This document shows, in pieces, positions 1 to 7,207 of a DNA stretch of 17,675 bases. The notes under the pieces were generated by a model. It was given only the letters and a program-made list of their open reading frames with translations, ran no database searches and had not been told where the DNA came from. How positions within the stretch are numbered: position 1 is the stretch's first letter; the number at the start of each line of letters is the position of its first letter. The stretch lies in contig PLTW01000097.1 of the NCBI GenBank assembly GCA_003164655.1, forward strand, positions 1,184 through 18,858. Direction: 5' to 3'. Made by a program: the position numbers and the translations under genes. The DNA comes from Actinomycetota bacterium. GTDB lineage: Bacteria; Actinomycetota; Thermoleophilia; UBA2241.

Positions 1-1043
1 CGCTGCCCGACGAGGAGCGCCTGATCTACGCGATGATCTCCATCCAGGAGATCGCCCGCGCCGACCTCAGCATGAGCACTCCCGTCTACACGCTGCTCAC
101 CATCGGCTGGTCGTACATCATCAATCGCTACGGCACCGAGGAGCTCAAGCAGGAAGTCCTGCCCGCCGCCGCCGCCGGCAAGGCGTTCGTCGGCATCAAC
201 ACCACCGAGCCGGGCGGCGGCTCCGACCTCGGCGCCATCTCCACCATCGCGCCGTGGAACGACGACAAGCAGGCCTTCATCATGAACGGCGAGAAGGCCT
301 ACGTGAGCGGCCCCAAGGAGTGCGAGAAGTGCGGTCCGCCCAGCGGCCACTGCACGCTCGTCAAGACCGATCCCAATCAGGGTCACAAGGGCATGACCTT
401 CATCTGGGTGCCCGCCCATCTGCCCGGCATCTCCTACACGACCTACAAGGACATGGGCCGCATGGGTCTGTCTACCGGCGGCTGGATCTACAAGGACGTG
501 GAGCTGCCCCGCAAGTACGTGCTGGGTGAGGAGGGCAAGGGCTTCTACGTCAACATGGACGGCTTCAACGCCGCCCGCGTGCTGGTCGTCGCGGCCTGCC
601 TCGGCGGCGCCGAGAAGGCCCTCGAGATCAGTGGCGAGTACACGGCCCAGCGCACCACGTTCGGCAAGCCGCTCGGCAAGTGGGAAGGCATCTCGTTCGA
701 GATGGCCGACGACTGGATGCAGCTCGACATGCTCAAGCTCAACCTGCTGCGCGGCGCCTGGATGATCGGCCAGGAGCACACCAGCCCCGGCCAGTTCAGC
801 CGCAAGGAGATCAACAAGGTCATCAGCACCTGCAAGTGTCTGGCGCCGACCCTGTGCCACGACATCGCCCGGCACGGCATGATGTACCACGGCGCCTTCG
901 GCTACACCAAGGAGACGCCGCTCGAGATGCTGCTGCGCGGCGTCATGAGCTACGAGGTCGGAGCCGAGGGCGGCCTGATGATCATGCGCGGCATCATCGC
1001 CCGCGACGAGTGGGGCGATACGCACAACCCGTTCAAGGACTGA
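1..1043 (+). CDS. Acyl-CoA dehydrogenase (5' truncated by window edge)
   Basis: This is an FAD-dependent acyl-CoA dehydrogenase that introduces a 2,3-double bond into an acyl-CoA and gives its electrons to ETF. The frame is open from base 3, so the N-terminal roughly 40-50 residues lie outside the window and the internal ATG at 33 is not the start; 346 codons are visible. The family is shown by the FAD/substrate segment TTEPGGGSD, the FGKPLG segment of the C-terminal helical domain, and the ending EGGLMIMRGIIARDEWG. That ending aligns with the EGTxxIxR...ARE block that carries the catalytic Glu (here codon 966-968) of medium/short-chain dehydrogenases. An unusual insert with three cysteines (CEKCGPPSGHC, codons 321-353) sits in the middle beta domain where most relatives have a plain loop. 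The adjacent ETF and FixCX genes support its role. Substrate chain length cannot be read from the sequence; an aromatic or alicyclic acyl-CoA is also possible. Confidence 0.93.
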   Translation, partial: LPDEERLIYAMISIQEIARADLSMSTPVYTLLTIGWSYIINRYGTEELKQEVLPAAAAGKAFVGINTTEPGGGSDLGAISTIAPWNDDKQAFIMNGEKAYVSGPKECEKCGPPSGHCTLVKTDPNQGHKGMTFIWVPAHLPGISYTTYKDMGRMGLSTGGWIYKDVELPRKYVLGEEGKGFYVNMDGFNAARVLVVAACLGGAEKALEISGEYTAQRTTFGKPLGKWEGISFEMADDWMQLDMLKLNLLRGAWMIGQEHTSPGQFSRKEINKVISTCKCLAPTLCHDIARHGMMYHGAFGYTKETPLEMLLRGVMSYEVGAEGGLMIMRGIIARDEWGDTHNPFKD

Positions 1044-1053
1044 GAGCGGCAAC

Positions 1054-1094
1054 CCGCGGGCGGGCCGTCGCCTGACGGCGCGACCCGCCCGCGG
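1054..1094 (+). terminator. GC hairpin after the dehydrogenase gene
   Basis: An 11-bp perfect stem (1054-1064 with 1084-1094) continues, after a five-base bulge on the 3' side, into a second 5-bp stem (1065-1069 with 1074-1078). It starts 10 bases after the dehydrogenase stop codon. There is no T-tract, as is common in high-GC bacteria, so it may be an intercistronic stabiliser or partial terminator rather than a full stop. Confidence 0.55.
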
Positions 1095-1118
1095 CAGCGG
1101 CGGCCAGCCGCCGCTGCC
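1093..1118 (+). terminator. Second GC hairpin upstream of fixC
   Basis: A perfect 12-bp inverted repeat (1093-1104 with 1107-1118) leaves only a two-base centre, so a realistic fold has about 11 pairs and a four-base loop. It shares bases 1093-1094 with the preceding hairpin, so the two cannot both form completely. It ends 36 bases before the fixC start and could attenuate expression of the downstream genes. Confidence 0.5.
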
Positions 1119-1153
1119 GATTGCCCTGGCCCTTTAGCAAAGCGGGAGCAGAC

Positions 1154-2443
1154 ATGGAGAAGGTCGAGTGCATCGTCGTCGGCGGCGGTCTCGCCGGCCT
1201 GGTGGCCGCCTACGGTCTGGCGCGTGAGGGCGTCGAGGTCATGGTCCTCGAGCGCGGCAACTACGCGGGTGCCAAGAACGTCACCGGCGGCCGCCTCTAC
1301 ATGCGGCCCCTGCGGCGCATCTATCCCGAGCTGTGGGACGACATGCCGTTCGAGCGGCCGGTCGCCCGTGAGCTGATCACCATGCTGGGCGACGGCGCCG
1401 CCACGACGGTCGAGCTTGCCTCGGAGCGCCTGTCGGGCCCGTCGCCTCAGTCCTACACGATCCAGCGGGCCAAGCTCGACCAGTGGCTCGCCGACAAGGC
1501 CACCGCGGCGGGCGCCATGGTGGTCACCGACATGAAAGCCGACGAGCTGCTGCGCGACGGCGAGCGCGTGATCGGTGTGCGGGCCGGCGGCGACGAGGTC
1601 GGCGCCGAGGTGACGATCATCGCCGAGGGCGTGCTGGGGCTGCTGTCGGGCGGCGCGGGGCTGCGCGAGCAGCCCCGCGCCGCCGACCACGCCGTCGGCT
1701 TCAAGGAGATCATCGAGCTGCCGCCCGGCGTGATCGAGGATCGCTGGCGCTTGAACGAAGGCGAGGGCGCCGCTCAGCTCTTCATGGGCGACGTCACGCG
1801 CGGCATGACGGGCGGCGGCTTTCTCTACACCAATCGGGCGTCGATCGCCCTGGGCGTCGTGGTCAGCATGGAGCAGATGCGCACGCGCAGCGACGAGCTC
1901 GAGTCGTGGGAGCTGCTCGACGCCTTCAAAGAGGCCGCCCAGATCAAGCCGCTGGTGCGCGGCGGCGAGCTCGCCGAGTACTCGGCCCACGCCGTCTTCG
2001 AGGGCGGCATCGACAAGCTGCCGCGGTCGTACGGGGCCGGCTACCTGCTGGCCGGCGAGGCCGCCGGCTTTGCCCTGAACGCCCTGGTCACGGTGCGCGG
2101 CATGGACCTGGCGATCGCCTCGGGCTGGGCGGCGGCGCGGGCGGCCCTGGCCGCCCGCGCCGCCGGCGATTCGTCGGCCGCCGCGCTGGCCGTCTACGAG
2201 CGCTTCCTGCGCGAGACCTTTGTGATGCGCGCCATGGAAGCCGGTCGCGGTGTGCCGCGGGCCATCGAGAACCGCCGCCTGTTCAGCGAGTACCCGGGCG
2301 CCGTGGCGCGCCTGCTCGAGGGCTTCTTCGCGGTCGACGACGAAAGCTCGGCGACCCTCGTGCGCACGAGCCTGCGCGGCGCCCGGCGTGAGTTCCTCAA
2401 GATCGACACGCTCAAGGACCTCTGGTCCCTGCGCAAGGTGTGA
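1154..2443 (+). CDS. fixC: FixC-like ETF:quinone oxidoreductase flavoprotein
   Basis: A 429-residue FAD protein, close to the usual FixC length of about 430. It is expected to take electrons from ETF and pass them, with FixX, to the membrane quinone pool. Residues 7-15 hold the dinucleotide-binding GGGLAG motif and E33 ends the second beta strand, as in FAD-binding Rossmann folds. The conserved C-terminal part (GYLLAGEAAGFALN, then RGMDLAIASGWAAA) is typical of FixC/ETF-QO. The ATG at 1154 is preferred because GGGAG lies at 1144-1148 with good spacing; an upstream TTG at 1121 would add 11 residues but has no ribosome site and begins right at the hairpin. The next gene starts 12 bases after the stop, with the ribosome site touching the stop codon, suggesting translational coupling. 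Confidence 0.93.
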   Translation: MEKVECIVVGGGLAGLVAAYGLAREGVEVMVLERGNYAGAKNVTGGRLYMRPLRRIYPELWDDMPFERPVARELITMLGDGAATTVELASERLSGPSPQSYTIQRAKLDQWLADKATAAGAMVVTDMKADELLRDGERVIGVRAGGDEVGAEVTIIAEGVLGLLSGGAGLREQPRAADHAVGFKEIIELPPGVIEDRWRLNEGEGAAQLFMGDVTRGMTGGGFLYTNRASIALGVVVSMEQMRTRSDELESWELLDAFKEAAQIKPLVRGGELAEYSAHAVFEGGIDKLPRSYGAGYLLAGEAAGFALNALVTVRGMDLAIASGWAAARAALAARAAGDSSAAALAVYERFLRETFVMRAMEAGRGVPRAIENRRLFSEYPGAVARLLEGFFAVDDESSATLVRTSLRGARREFLKIDTLKDLWSLRKV

Positions 2444-2455
2444 GGTGAGGCCGTC

Positions 2456-2746
2456 ATGAGCGAACAGCCCGGTAAGGTCGACGCCAAGCTCGGCGCGAAC
2501 GTCTTCAAGCTCGACCAGGAACCCCACATCGTCATCGACACGGAGACGTGCCGCACCGTCTGTACGCGGCGCGTCTGCCTGCAGGTGTGCCCGGCCGACC
2601 TGTACGAGACAAACGACCAGGGCGACATGACCGTCAACTGGGAGGGCTGCCTGGAGTGCGGCACCTGCCTGATCTGCTGCGACGAGAAGGCGCTGCGCTG
2701 GGAGTACCCGCGAGGCGGCTTTGGGGTGCAGTACCGGATGAGCTAG
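2456..2746 (+). CDS. fixX: FixX-like ferredoxin
   Basis: A 96-residue ferredoxin-like protein that mediates electron transfer from or within the ETF/FixC complex to quinone. The opening (VDAKLGANVFKLD...PHIVID), the core CLECGTC and the ending WEYPRGGFGVQY are the FixX pattern. There are nine cysteines: C32, C36, C41 and C45 (followed by P46), then C65, C68, C71, C74 and C75. As I recall it, the E. coli protein keeps only about four, enough for one cluster, so this version could bind two [4Fe-4S] clusters. The ribosome site GAGGTGAGG at 2442-2450 overlaps the end of fixC. A strong hairpin separates it from etfB. Confidence 0.94.
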   Translation: MSEQPGKVDAKLGANVFKLDQEPHIVIDTETCRTVCTRRVCLQVCPADLYETNDQGDMTVNWEGCLECGTCLICCDEKALRWEYPRGGFGVQYRMS

Positions 2747-2747
2747 A

Positions 2748-2796
2748 GGGGCGCGCGGGGCGGCGGGCCGATAGACCCGCCGGCCCCGCGCGCCCC
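2748..2796 (+). terminator. GC hairpin between fixX and etfB
   Basis: A 13-bp perfect outer stem (2748-2760 with 2784-2796) continues into a 7-bp inner stem (2761-2767 with 2776-2782), with one bulged G at 2783 and an eight-base loop. It begins directly after the fixX stop codon. There is no T-run. As the same-strand etfB follows 38 bases later, it is more likely a partial terminator or mRNA processing/stability element than the operon end. Confidence 0.55.
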
Positions 2797-2834
2797 GGCC
2801 CGTCACAACCAGCGACGCCCGGAGGTGTGATGCC

Positions 2835-3617
2835 GTGGATATCGCCGTGTGCGTAAAGACCAATCCCGACCTGCAGCTCATGCGCGTGAAAGACCGCGCG
2901 CCCGTGCTCGAGGCGGTGCCCTTCAAAGTGGGCGACCTCGACAAGAACGCTCTCGAAGCGGCGCTGCTGCTGCGCGACGCCGCCGGTGACGGGCGCGTCG
3001 TGGCCGTCACCGTGTCCGAGGGCGACCGCAAGATCCGCGAGACCATGAAAGAGGCTCTCGCCATCGGCGCCGACGAGGCCGTCATCGTCTCCGACCCGGC
3101 GCTCGACCAGTCAGACCAGGCGGGCGTGGCGCTCGCTCTGGCGGGCGCGATCGGCAAGGCGGGGCCGTTCGACCTCGTGCTGTTCGGCGAAGGCTCGACC
3201 GACGGCTACTCGGGCCAGGTGCCCTCACGGGTCGCTGAGCTGCTCGGCCTGCCCGAGATCGGCTACGCACGCTCTCTGCAGTCGACCGGCGCGGTCCTGC
3301 GGGCCGAGCGCAGCATGGGCGAGTCCATCGAGACCCTCGAGACGGCGCTGCCGGCGGCGGTCACCGTGGTGAGCGAGATCAACGAGCCCCGCATACCGTC
3401 GCTCATGAACATCATGAAAGCCGGCAAGAAGCCGGTCGTCGAGTACGCGCTCGGCGACCTGGCACTCGACGCCGCCGCGGTCGCGCCGCGGCGCGCCGTA
3501 CGCTCCAACCTGGCCGAGGAACAGTCGCGCAAGCACGTGCTGTTCGACGGCGAACCGGCCGCGCAGGCCGAGGCTCTGATCAACGCGCTGGTCGCCGAAG
3601 GCGTCCTGGGGAGGTGA
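2835..3617 (+). CDS. etfB: Electron transfer flavoprotein beta subunit (EtfB/FixA)
   Basis: A 260-residue EtfB/FixA protein, the usual family length. With EtfA it forms the soluble heterodimer that accepts electrons from the acyl-CoA dehydrogenase. The N-terminus MDIAVCVKTNPD, the nucleotide-binding region around residues 95-130 (ALALAGAIGKAGPFDLVLFGEGSTDGYSGQVP), and the signature region with GESIETLETALPAAVTV followed by NEPRIPSLMNIMKA identify it. The start is GTG at 2835, preceded by GGAGGTG at 2821-2827; the protein's second codon matches the family start. Whether it carries a second FAD (bifurcating type) or AMP cannot be decided by eye. The etfA start follows five bases after its stop. 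Confidence 0.95.
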   Translation: MDIAVCVKTNPDLQLMRVKDRAPVLEAVPFKVGDLDKNALEAALLLRDAAGDGRVVAVTVSEGDRKIRETMKEALAIGADEAVIVSDPALDQSDQAGVALALAGAIGKAGPFDLVLFGEGSTDGYSGQVPSRVAELLGLPEIGYARSLQSTGAVLRAERSMGESIETLETALPAAVTVVSEINEPRIPSLMNIMKAGKKPVVEYALGDLALDAAAVAPRRAVRSNLAEEQSRKHVLFDGEPAAQAEALINALVAEGVLGR

Positions 3618-3622
3618 GGGCG

Positions 3623-4588
3623 ATGGCTGCGATCCTCGTCTACTCAGAACAGGCAGATACGGCTCTCGAGCTGGTGGGCGCCGCCCGCGGGCTCGCGCCG
3701 CAACTCGGCCTTACGGTGAGCGCGGCGGTGCTCGGCGCCGAAGCCGCCGGTACCGCGGCTGCCGCCGCGGCTCTGGCGGCCCACGGTGCCGCGCCCGTGT
3801 ATGTCTGCACCGAGCCCGCACTCGAGGGCCTGGACACGGCGGTCGTTACCCAGGCGCTCGCCCACATCGTCGAGCAGGCCGGGGCGAGCGTCGTGCTGCT
3901 GGGCTCTACGCGCCGCGGTCGCGAGCTCGGCGGCCGTCTCGCCCAGCGTCTCGGCGCCGGCTGCGTCACCGACGCGATCTCGCTCACAGTCGAAGACGGG
4001 CTGCTCGTCGCCGGCCGCTACAACCTTGGCGGGGCCACCGTGCAGCGCGAGACTATCGCCACGCCCGTGCAGGTCGTGGCCGTCATGCCCAAGATCTTCG
4101 AGGCCGGCGAGCCGGGCGGCGCCGGGGCCGGCGAGGCCGTCGTGGCCGTGTCGGCGGAGCTGGCCGCGCCGGCCGTGAAGGTCGTCGACCGCAGGCCCAA
4201 AGAGGGTCAGGCCGTCGACCTGGCCGCCGCCGCGCGCATCGTCGGCGTGGGCCGCGGTTTGGCCAAGCGCGACGATCTGCCTCTCACCGAGGCGCTGGCC
4301 GCGGCCCTGGGGGCCGAGCTGGCCTGCACCAAGAGTCTCGCCGACTTCGGCTGGATGGCCGACGACCGCATCGTCGGCCTGTCGGGCGCCAAGACCGCAC
4401 CCGACATGTACCTGGCCGTGGGCATCTCCGGGCAGGTGCAGCACACCGTCGGCATCGCCCAGGCGCGGATCATCGCGGTCGTCAATCAGGACAAGGATGC
4501 GCCCATGTTCGCGCTCGCCGACTACGGCGTGGTGGGCGACCTGTACAAGCTCGTGCCGGCCCTCGTCGAGCGGCTGAAGACGCTGTAA
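3623..4588 (+). CDS. etfA: Electron transfer flavoprotein alpha subunit (EtfA/FixB)
   Basis: A 321-residue EtfA/FixB, the FAD-binding partner of EtfB. The N-terminal domain begins MAAILVYSEQ. The C-terminal FAD domain shows VGLSGAKTAPDMYLAVGISG (from residue 250) followed by QVQHTVGIAQ and VVNQDKDAPMFALADYG, then the final VGDLYKLVPAL, all family-typical. ATG at 3623 is chosen over the in-frame GTG at 3614 because GGGGAGGTGAGG lies just upstream of 3623 and MAAILVYSE matches the normal EtfA start. It is the last gene of the acyl-CoA/ETF operon; a perfect 20-bp hairpin follows 21 bases after the stop. A degenerate copy of codons 276-297 of this gene occurs far downstream at 15698-15763. Confidence 0.95.
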   Translation: MAAILVYSEQADTALELVGAARGLAPQLGLTVSAAVLGAEAAGTAAAAAALAAHGAAPVYVCTEPALEGLDTAVVTQALAHIVEQAGASVVLLGSTRRGRELGGRLAQRLGAGCVTDAISLTVEDGLLVAGRYNLGGATVQRETIATPVQVVAVMPKIFEAGEPGGAGAGEAVVAVSAELAAPAVKVVDRRPKEGQAVDLAAAARIVGVGRGLAKRDDLPLTEALAAALGAELACTKSLADFGWMADDRIVGLSGAKTAPDMYLAVGISGQVQHTVGIAQARIIAVVNQDKDAPMFALADYGVVGDLYKLVPALVERLKTL

Positions 4589-4609
4589 GAACAGGGCCGC
4601 GCTTGTGAC

Positions 4610-4653
4610 GGCGGCGGGGCGGGAGTCGCGACAGCGACTCCCGCCCCGCCGCC
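4610..4653 (+). terminator. Strong terminator-like hairpin after etfA
   Basis: A perfect 20-bp stem (4610-4629 with 4634-4653) closes a four-base GACA loop, starting 21 bases after the etfA stop. There is no following T-tract, but the stem strength and the change of gene function downstream make it the probable end of the ETF operon. Confidence 0.75.
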
Positions 4654-4719
4654 CCGGCTGCGCCCGCCGCCCGGCCGCCCCGGCTGCGCCCACCGCCCGG
4701 CCGCCCCGGCTGCGCCCGC
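4648..4719. repeat. 26-bp tandem repeat, about 2.8 copies
   Basis: Two 26-base units (4648-4673 and 4674-4699) differ at one base (G to A in the second half), and a third partial unit covers 4700-4719. The unit begins GCCGCCCCGGCTGCGCCC. The first copy starts inside the 3' arm of the terminator hairpin. It is probably a replication-slippage product; no function is evident. Confidence 0.8.
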
Positions 4720-4890
4720 AGCCGCTCCGCTCTGCCTGCCGTTGTGCGTGAACCTTGCTCATTTCTGCTCGATGTGCGACCGTATCGCTCAAGAACGGTC
4801 GAGCCGGTCGGCGTACCATGCGCCGTCGGGCGCGACAGGGAGCGGGCGCCGCGGGTCCGCGGCGCCGGCAGCGAAAGGACGGCGACGGGC

Positions 4891-6183
4891 ATGACCAGGA
4901 TCGCGTTCATCGGCGCCGGCAGCGTGGAGTTCACGCGCAATCTGCTCGGCGACATCTTCTCGTTTCCCGAGCTGGCCGATGTCGAGATCGCCTTGCACGA
5001 CATCGACGAGGAGCGGCTGGCCACCGCCGCAGCGATGGCCCGCTGGACGAACGACACTCTCGGCGCTCGCGGCCGCATTACCGCGACCACCGATCGCCGT
5101 CGCGCCCTCGACGGCGCCGACTTTGCCATCAACATGGTCCAGGTCGGCGGGCATGCGGCGACGCAGCTCGATTTCGAGATCCCCAAGAGGTACGGCCTGC
5201 GCCAGACGATCGCCGACACGTCGGGCGTGGGCGCCGTGTTTCGCGCCCTGCGCACCATCCCGGTCATGCTCGCCATCGCCGGCGACATGGCCGAGCTGTG
5301 CCCGCAGGCCTGGATGCTCAACTACACCAACCCGATGGCGATGAACTGCTGGGCCTGGTATGCGGGTTCGCGGCATCACAACATCGTCGGCCTGTGCCAC
5401 TCCATCCAGAACACCAGCCGCCAGGTGGCCGAATACGTCGGCGTGCCCCCGGACGAGATCATCTTTCACGGCGCCGGCGTGAACCACATGAGCTGGGTGC
5501 TGCGCGTCGAGCACGACGGCAGGAGCCTCTACCCGGCGCTCGACGCGGCGATCGCCGCCGACCCCGAAGGGCTCGGCCGCCACGTGCGCGTGCAGGTCTA
5601 CCGGCGCTTCGGCTACTTTCCCACCGAGAGCAGCGAGCATTTCGCCGAGTACGTGCCCTGGTTCATGCGCGACGACGCCGAGATCGAGCGCCTGCGCATT
5701 CCCGTCGACGAGTACGTCCGGCGCAGCGAGGAGAACCTCGAGATGTACGCCGACGAGAAGCGCATGCTGGCGGCGGGCGAGCCCTTCGAGATCGAACGCA
5801 GCCAGGAGTACGCGGCGCAGATCGTCCATGCCATGGTGACCGGCGTGCCGCGCACCGTGTACGGCAACGTGCGCAACACCGGCCTCATCACGAACCTGCC
5901 GCACGACGCCTGTGTCGAGGTGCCGTGCCTGGTGGACAAGGCCGGCGTGCAGCCCACCTGCGTAGGCGACCTCCCGCCGCAGTGCGCGGCCCTCGACCGC
6001 ACCTTCCTCAACGTGGTCGAGCTGACCGTCCGCGCGGCCCTCGAAGGCGATCGGCAGCGCGTGCTGCAGGCGGTCGCCCTCGACCCCAACGCCGGCGCCG
6101 TGCTGTCGCTGGCGCAGATGGAGACCCTGGTAGACGAGATGCTGGCGGCCGAGCGCGACCTCATGCCCGAGGGGCTGCGGTGA
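4891..6183 (+). CDS. GH4 family glycosidase, alpha-galactosidase-like
   Basis: A 430-residue NAD+- and Mn2+-dependent glycosidase of family GH4 (MelA/AglA group; usual length about 430-480). The N-terminal Rossmann motif is IAFIGAGSVEFTRNLLGDI (residues 4-22). NMVQVGG lies near residue 88. The metal/substrate motif CHSI starts at C169, with GVNH ending at H199 as the second metal ligand. Family knowledge links CHS-type motifs with alpha-galactosidases, while CHE types are alpha-glucosidases and CN/CD types act on phosphorylated sugars. The ABC (not PTS) transporter nearby also argues for an unphosphorylated substrate. The start at 4891 follows AAAGGA at 4874-4879 and begins directly with the Rossmann strand; longer upstream forms lack support. 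It heads the + strand group with the PfkB kinase and GatZ. An alpha-N-acetylgalactosaminide or alpha-galacturonide substrate is also possible. Confidence 0.9.
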   Translation: MTRIAFIGAGSVEFTRNLLGDIFSFPELADVEIALHDIDEERLATAAAMARWTNDTLGARGRITATTDRRRALDGADFAINMVQVGGHAATQLDFEIPKRYGLRQTIADTSGVGAVFRALRTIPVMLAIAGDMAELCPQAWMLNYTNPMAMNCWAWYAGSRHHNIVGLCHSIQNTSRQVAEYVGVPPDEIIFHGAGVNHMSWVLRVEHDGRSLYPALDAAIAADPEGLGRHVRVQVYRRFGYFPTESSEHFAEYVPWFMRDDAEIERLRIPVDEYVRRSEENLEMYADEKRMLAAGEPFEIERSQEYAAQIVHAMVTGVPRTVYGNVRNTGLITNLPHDACVEVPCLVDKAGVQPTCVGDLPPQCAALDRTFLNVVELTVRAALEGDRQRVLQAVALDPNAGAVLSLAQMETLVDEMLAAERDLMPEGLR

Positions 6184-6232
6184 AGGCGTTACGCACCGCG
6201 AGACTCGGCCGGGGCCGGGCGGCCGCGGCCGC

Positions 6233-7207
6233 ATGAGCGCCACCTTCGACCTGCTGGTCGTCGGCGACGCCAACCCCGACGTCGTGCTGCACGGCGCGCC
6301 CGAGCGACTCGCCTACGGGCAGGCCGAGCAGCTCGTCGAGGGCGGCGCCCTCACGGTGGGCGGCTCGGCTGCGATCATGGCCTGCGCAGCGGCGCGGCTC
6401 GGCCTGCGGACGGCCTTCGCCGGTCTGGTGGGCGGTGACGCCGCCGGGCGCTTCATGCTCGACGAGCTGGGGCGCCGAGGCGTCGACGTGAGCGGCGTCG
6501 GTGTCCGCGACGACCTCGCCACCGGGCTCACTGTGGCCCTGGCGCGCGGCGACGACCGCGCCATCGTGACCTTCGCCGGCTGTGTCGACGCGCTCACGGC
6601 GGAGATGGTGGACGACCGTCTGGTGAGCGGCGCGCGTCACGTCCACGTGAGCTCGTTCTATCTGCAGGCGAGGCTGGCAGCGGGTCTGCGCGGCCTCTTC
6701 GAGGCCGCACGTGCAGCCGGCGCCGGCACATCGCTCGATCTGAACTGGGACCCCGCCGAGGGGTGGGACGGCGGCCTTTCCGAGGTCCTGCCCGTCGTCG
6801 ACGTGCTCTTCGTCAACGGCGCCGAGGCGGCCGCCGTGAGCGGCGTGGCCGACCCCGTCGTGGCGGCCGCGGTCCTGGCCGCTCGCGGCCCACTGCCGGT
6901 GATCAAGCTCGGTGCGGCCGGCGCCCTGGCGCACGACGGCTGCCGGCTGGTGCGCGTCTCCGCCCCGGCCGTGACAGTCGTCGACACCGTCGGCGCCGGC
7001 GACACCTTCGACGCCGGATTTCTGTGCGGCCGGCTGCTCGGCTACGAGGTGAGCCGCTGCCTGGCTCTGGGCGTCGCCTGCGGCTCGCTGTCGGCGCGGG
7101 GCGCGGGCGGGGTCGCGGCGCAACCGACGCTCGAAGAGGCTCGAGCCGCGGTCGAAGGCCTGGCGCCGCGGCTCGGTGACGTCGTGCGGCCGGAGGGCGC
7201 CCCGTGA
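6233..7207 (+). CDS. PfkB-family carbohydrate kinase
   Basis: A 324-residue cytoplasmic sugar kinase of the PfkB/ribokinase family. The first strand VVGDANPDVVL, the GGSAAIMACAAARLG segment (residues about 43-57; usually GGxxxNxAxxxxRLG), and the C-terminal signature DTVGAGDTFDAGF (from D251, catalytic base D257) identify it. The anion hole GAGD is intact. It begins 49 bases after the GH4 gene, with no clear ribosome site in the GC-rich leader. Its stop codon (7205-7207) overlaps a GTG at 7204 that belongs to a duplicated start region of the next gene. Next to GatZ and the SIS protein, likely substrates are tagatose-6-phosphate, or galactosamine or another ketose as free sugar. The family fold alone does not say which. 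Confidence 0.92.
   Translation: MSATFDLLVVGDANPDVVLHGAPERLAYGQAEQLVEGGALTVGGSAAIMACAAARLGLRTAFAGLVGGDAAGRFMLDELGRRGVDVSGVGVRDDLATGLTVALARGDDRAIVTFAGCVDALTAEMVDDRLVSGARHVHVSSFYLQARLAAGLRGLFEAARAAGAGTSLDLNWDPAEGWDGGLSEVLPVVDVLFVNGAEAAAVSGVADPVVAAAVLAARGPLPVIKLGAAGALAHDGCRLVRVSAPAVTVVDTVGAGDTFDAGFLCGRLLGYEVSRCLALGVACGSLSARGAGGVAAQPTLEEARAAVEGLAPRLGDVVRPEGAP

Larger units (their letters stand above)
4589..4890 (+). other. 302-base intergenic region upstream of the sugar island
   Basis: I see no gene in this stretch. It holds, in order, the strong etfA terminator hairpin (4610-4653), a 26-bp tandem repeat (4648-4719), and an AT-richer segment (about 4741-4800) that is the likely place for the GH4 promoter. 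That segment includes TTGCTC at 4755-4760 but no well-spaced -10 box. It also has a CGACCG/CGGTCG dyad at 4777-4801, with a second CGGTCG at 4805-4810. The upstream extension of the GH4 reading frame through here looks non-coding: it has no ribosome site and no family similarity. Confidence 0.6.

Noticed and set aside
950..3157. Very long - strand open frame (735 codons) across the ETF operon
   Set aside because: It is antisense to four clear family genes; the translation is Arg/Ala/His-rich low-complexity text without motifs, as expected in high-GC DNA where stop codons are rare.
4648..4719. CRISPR-like repeat
   Set aside because: The units are directly adjacent without spacers and number fewer than three, so this is a simple tandem repeat.
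4755..4788. Promoter TTGCTC with TATCGC upstream of GH4
   Set aside because: The spacing is 22 bases and the -10 box is poor, so I did not list it as a promoter.
4744..4890. N-terminal extension of GH4 to an upstream GTG
   Set aside because: The extension lacks a ribosome site and family similarity, and covers the likely promoter region; the Rossmann strand starts right after ATG 4891.
4789..6273. - strand open frame (494 codons) opposite GH4
   Set aside because: The GH4 protein on the + strand has catalytic motifs; the antisense product has none.
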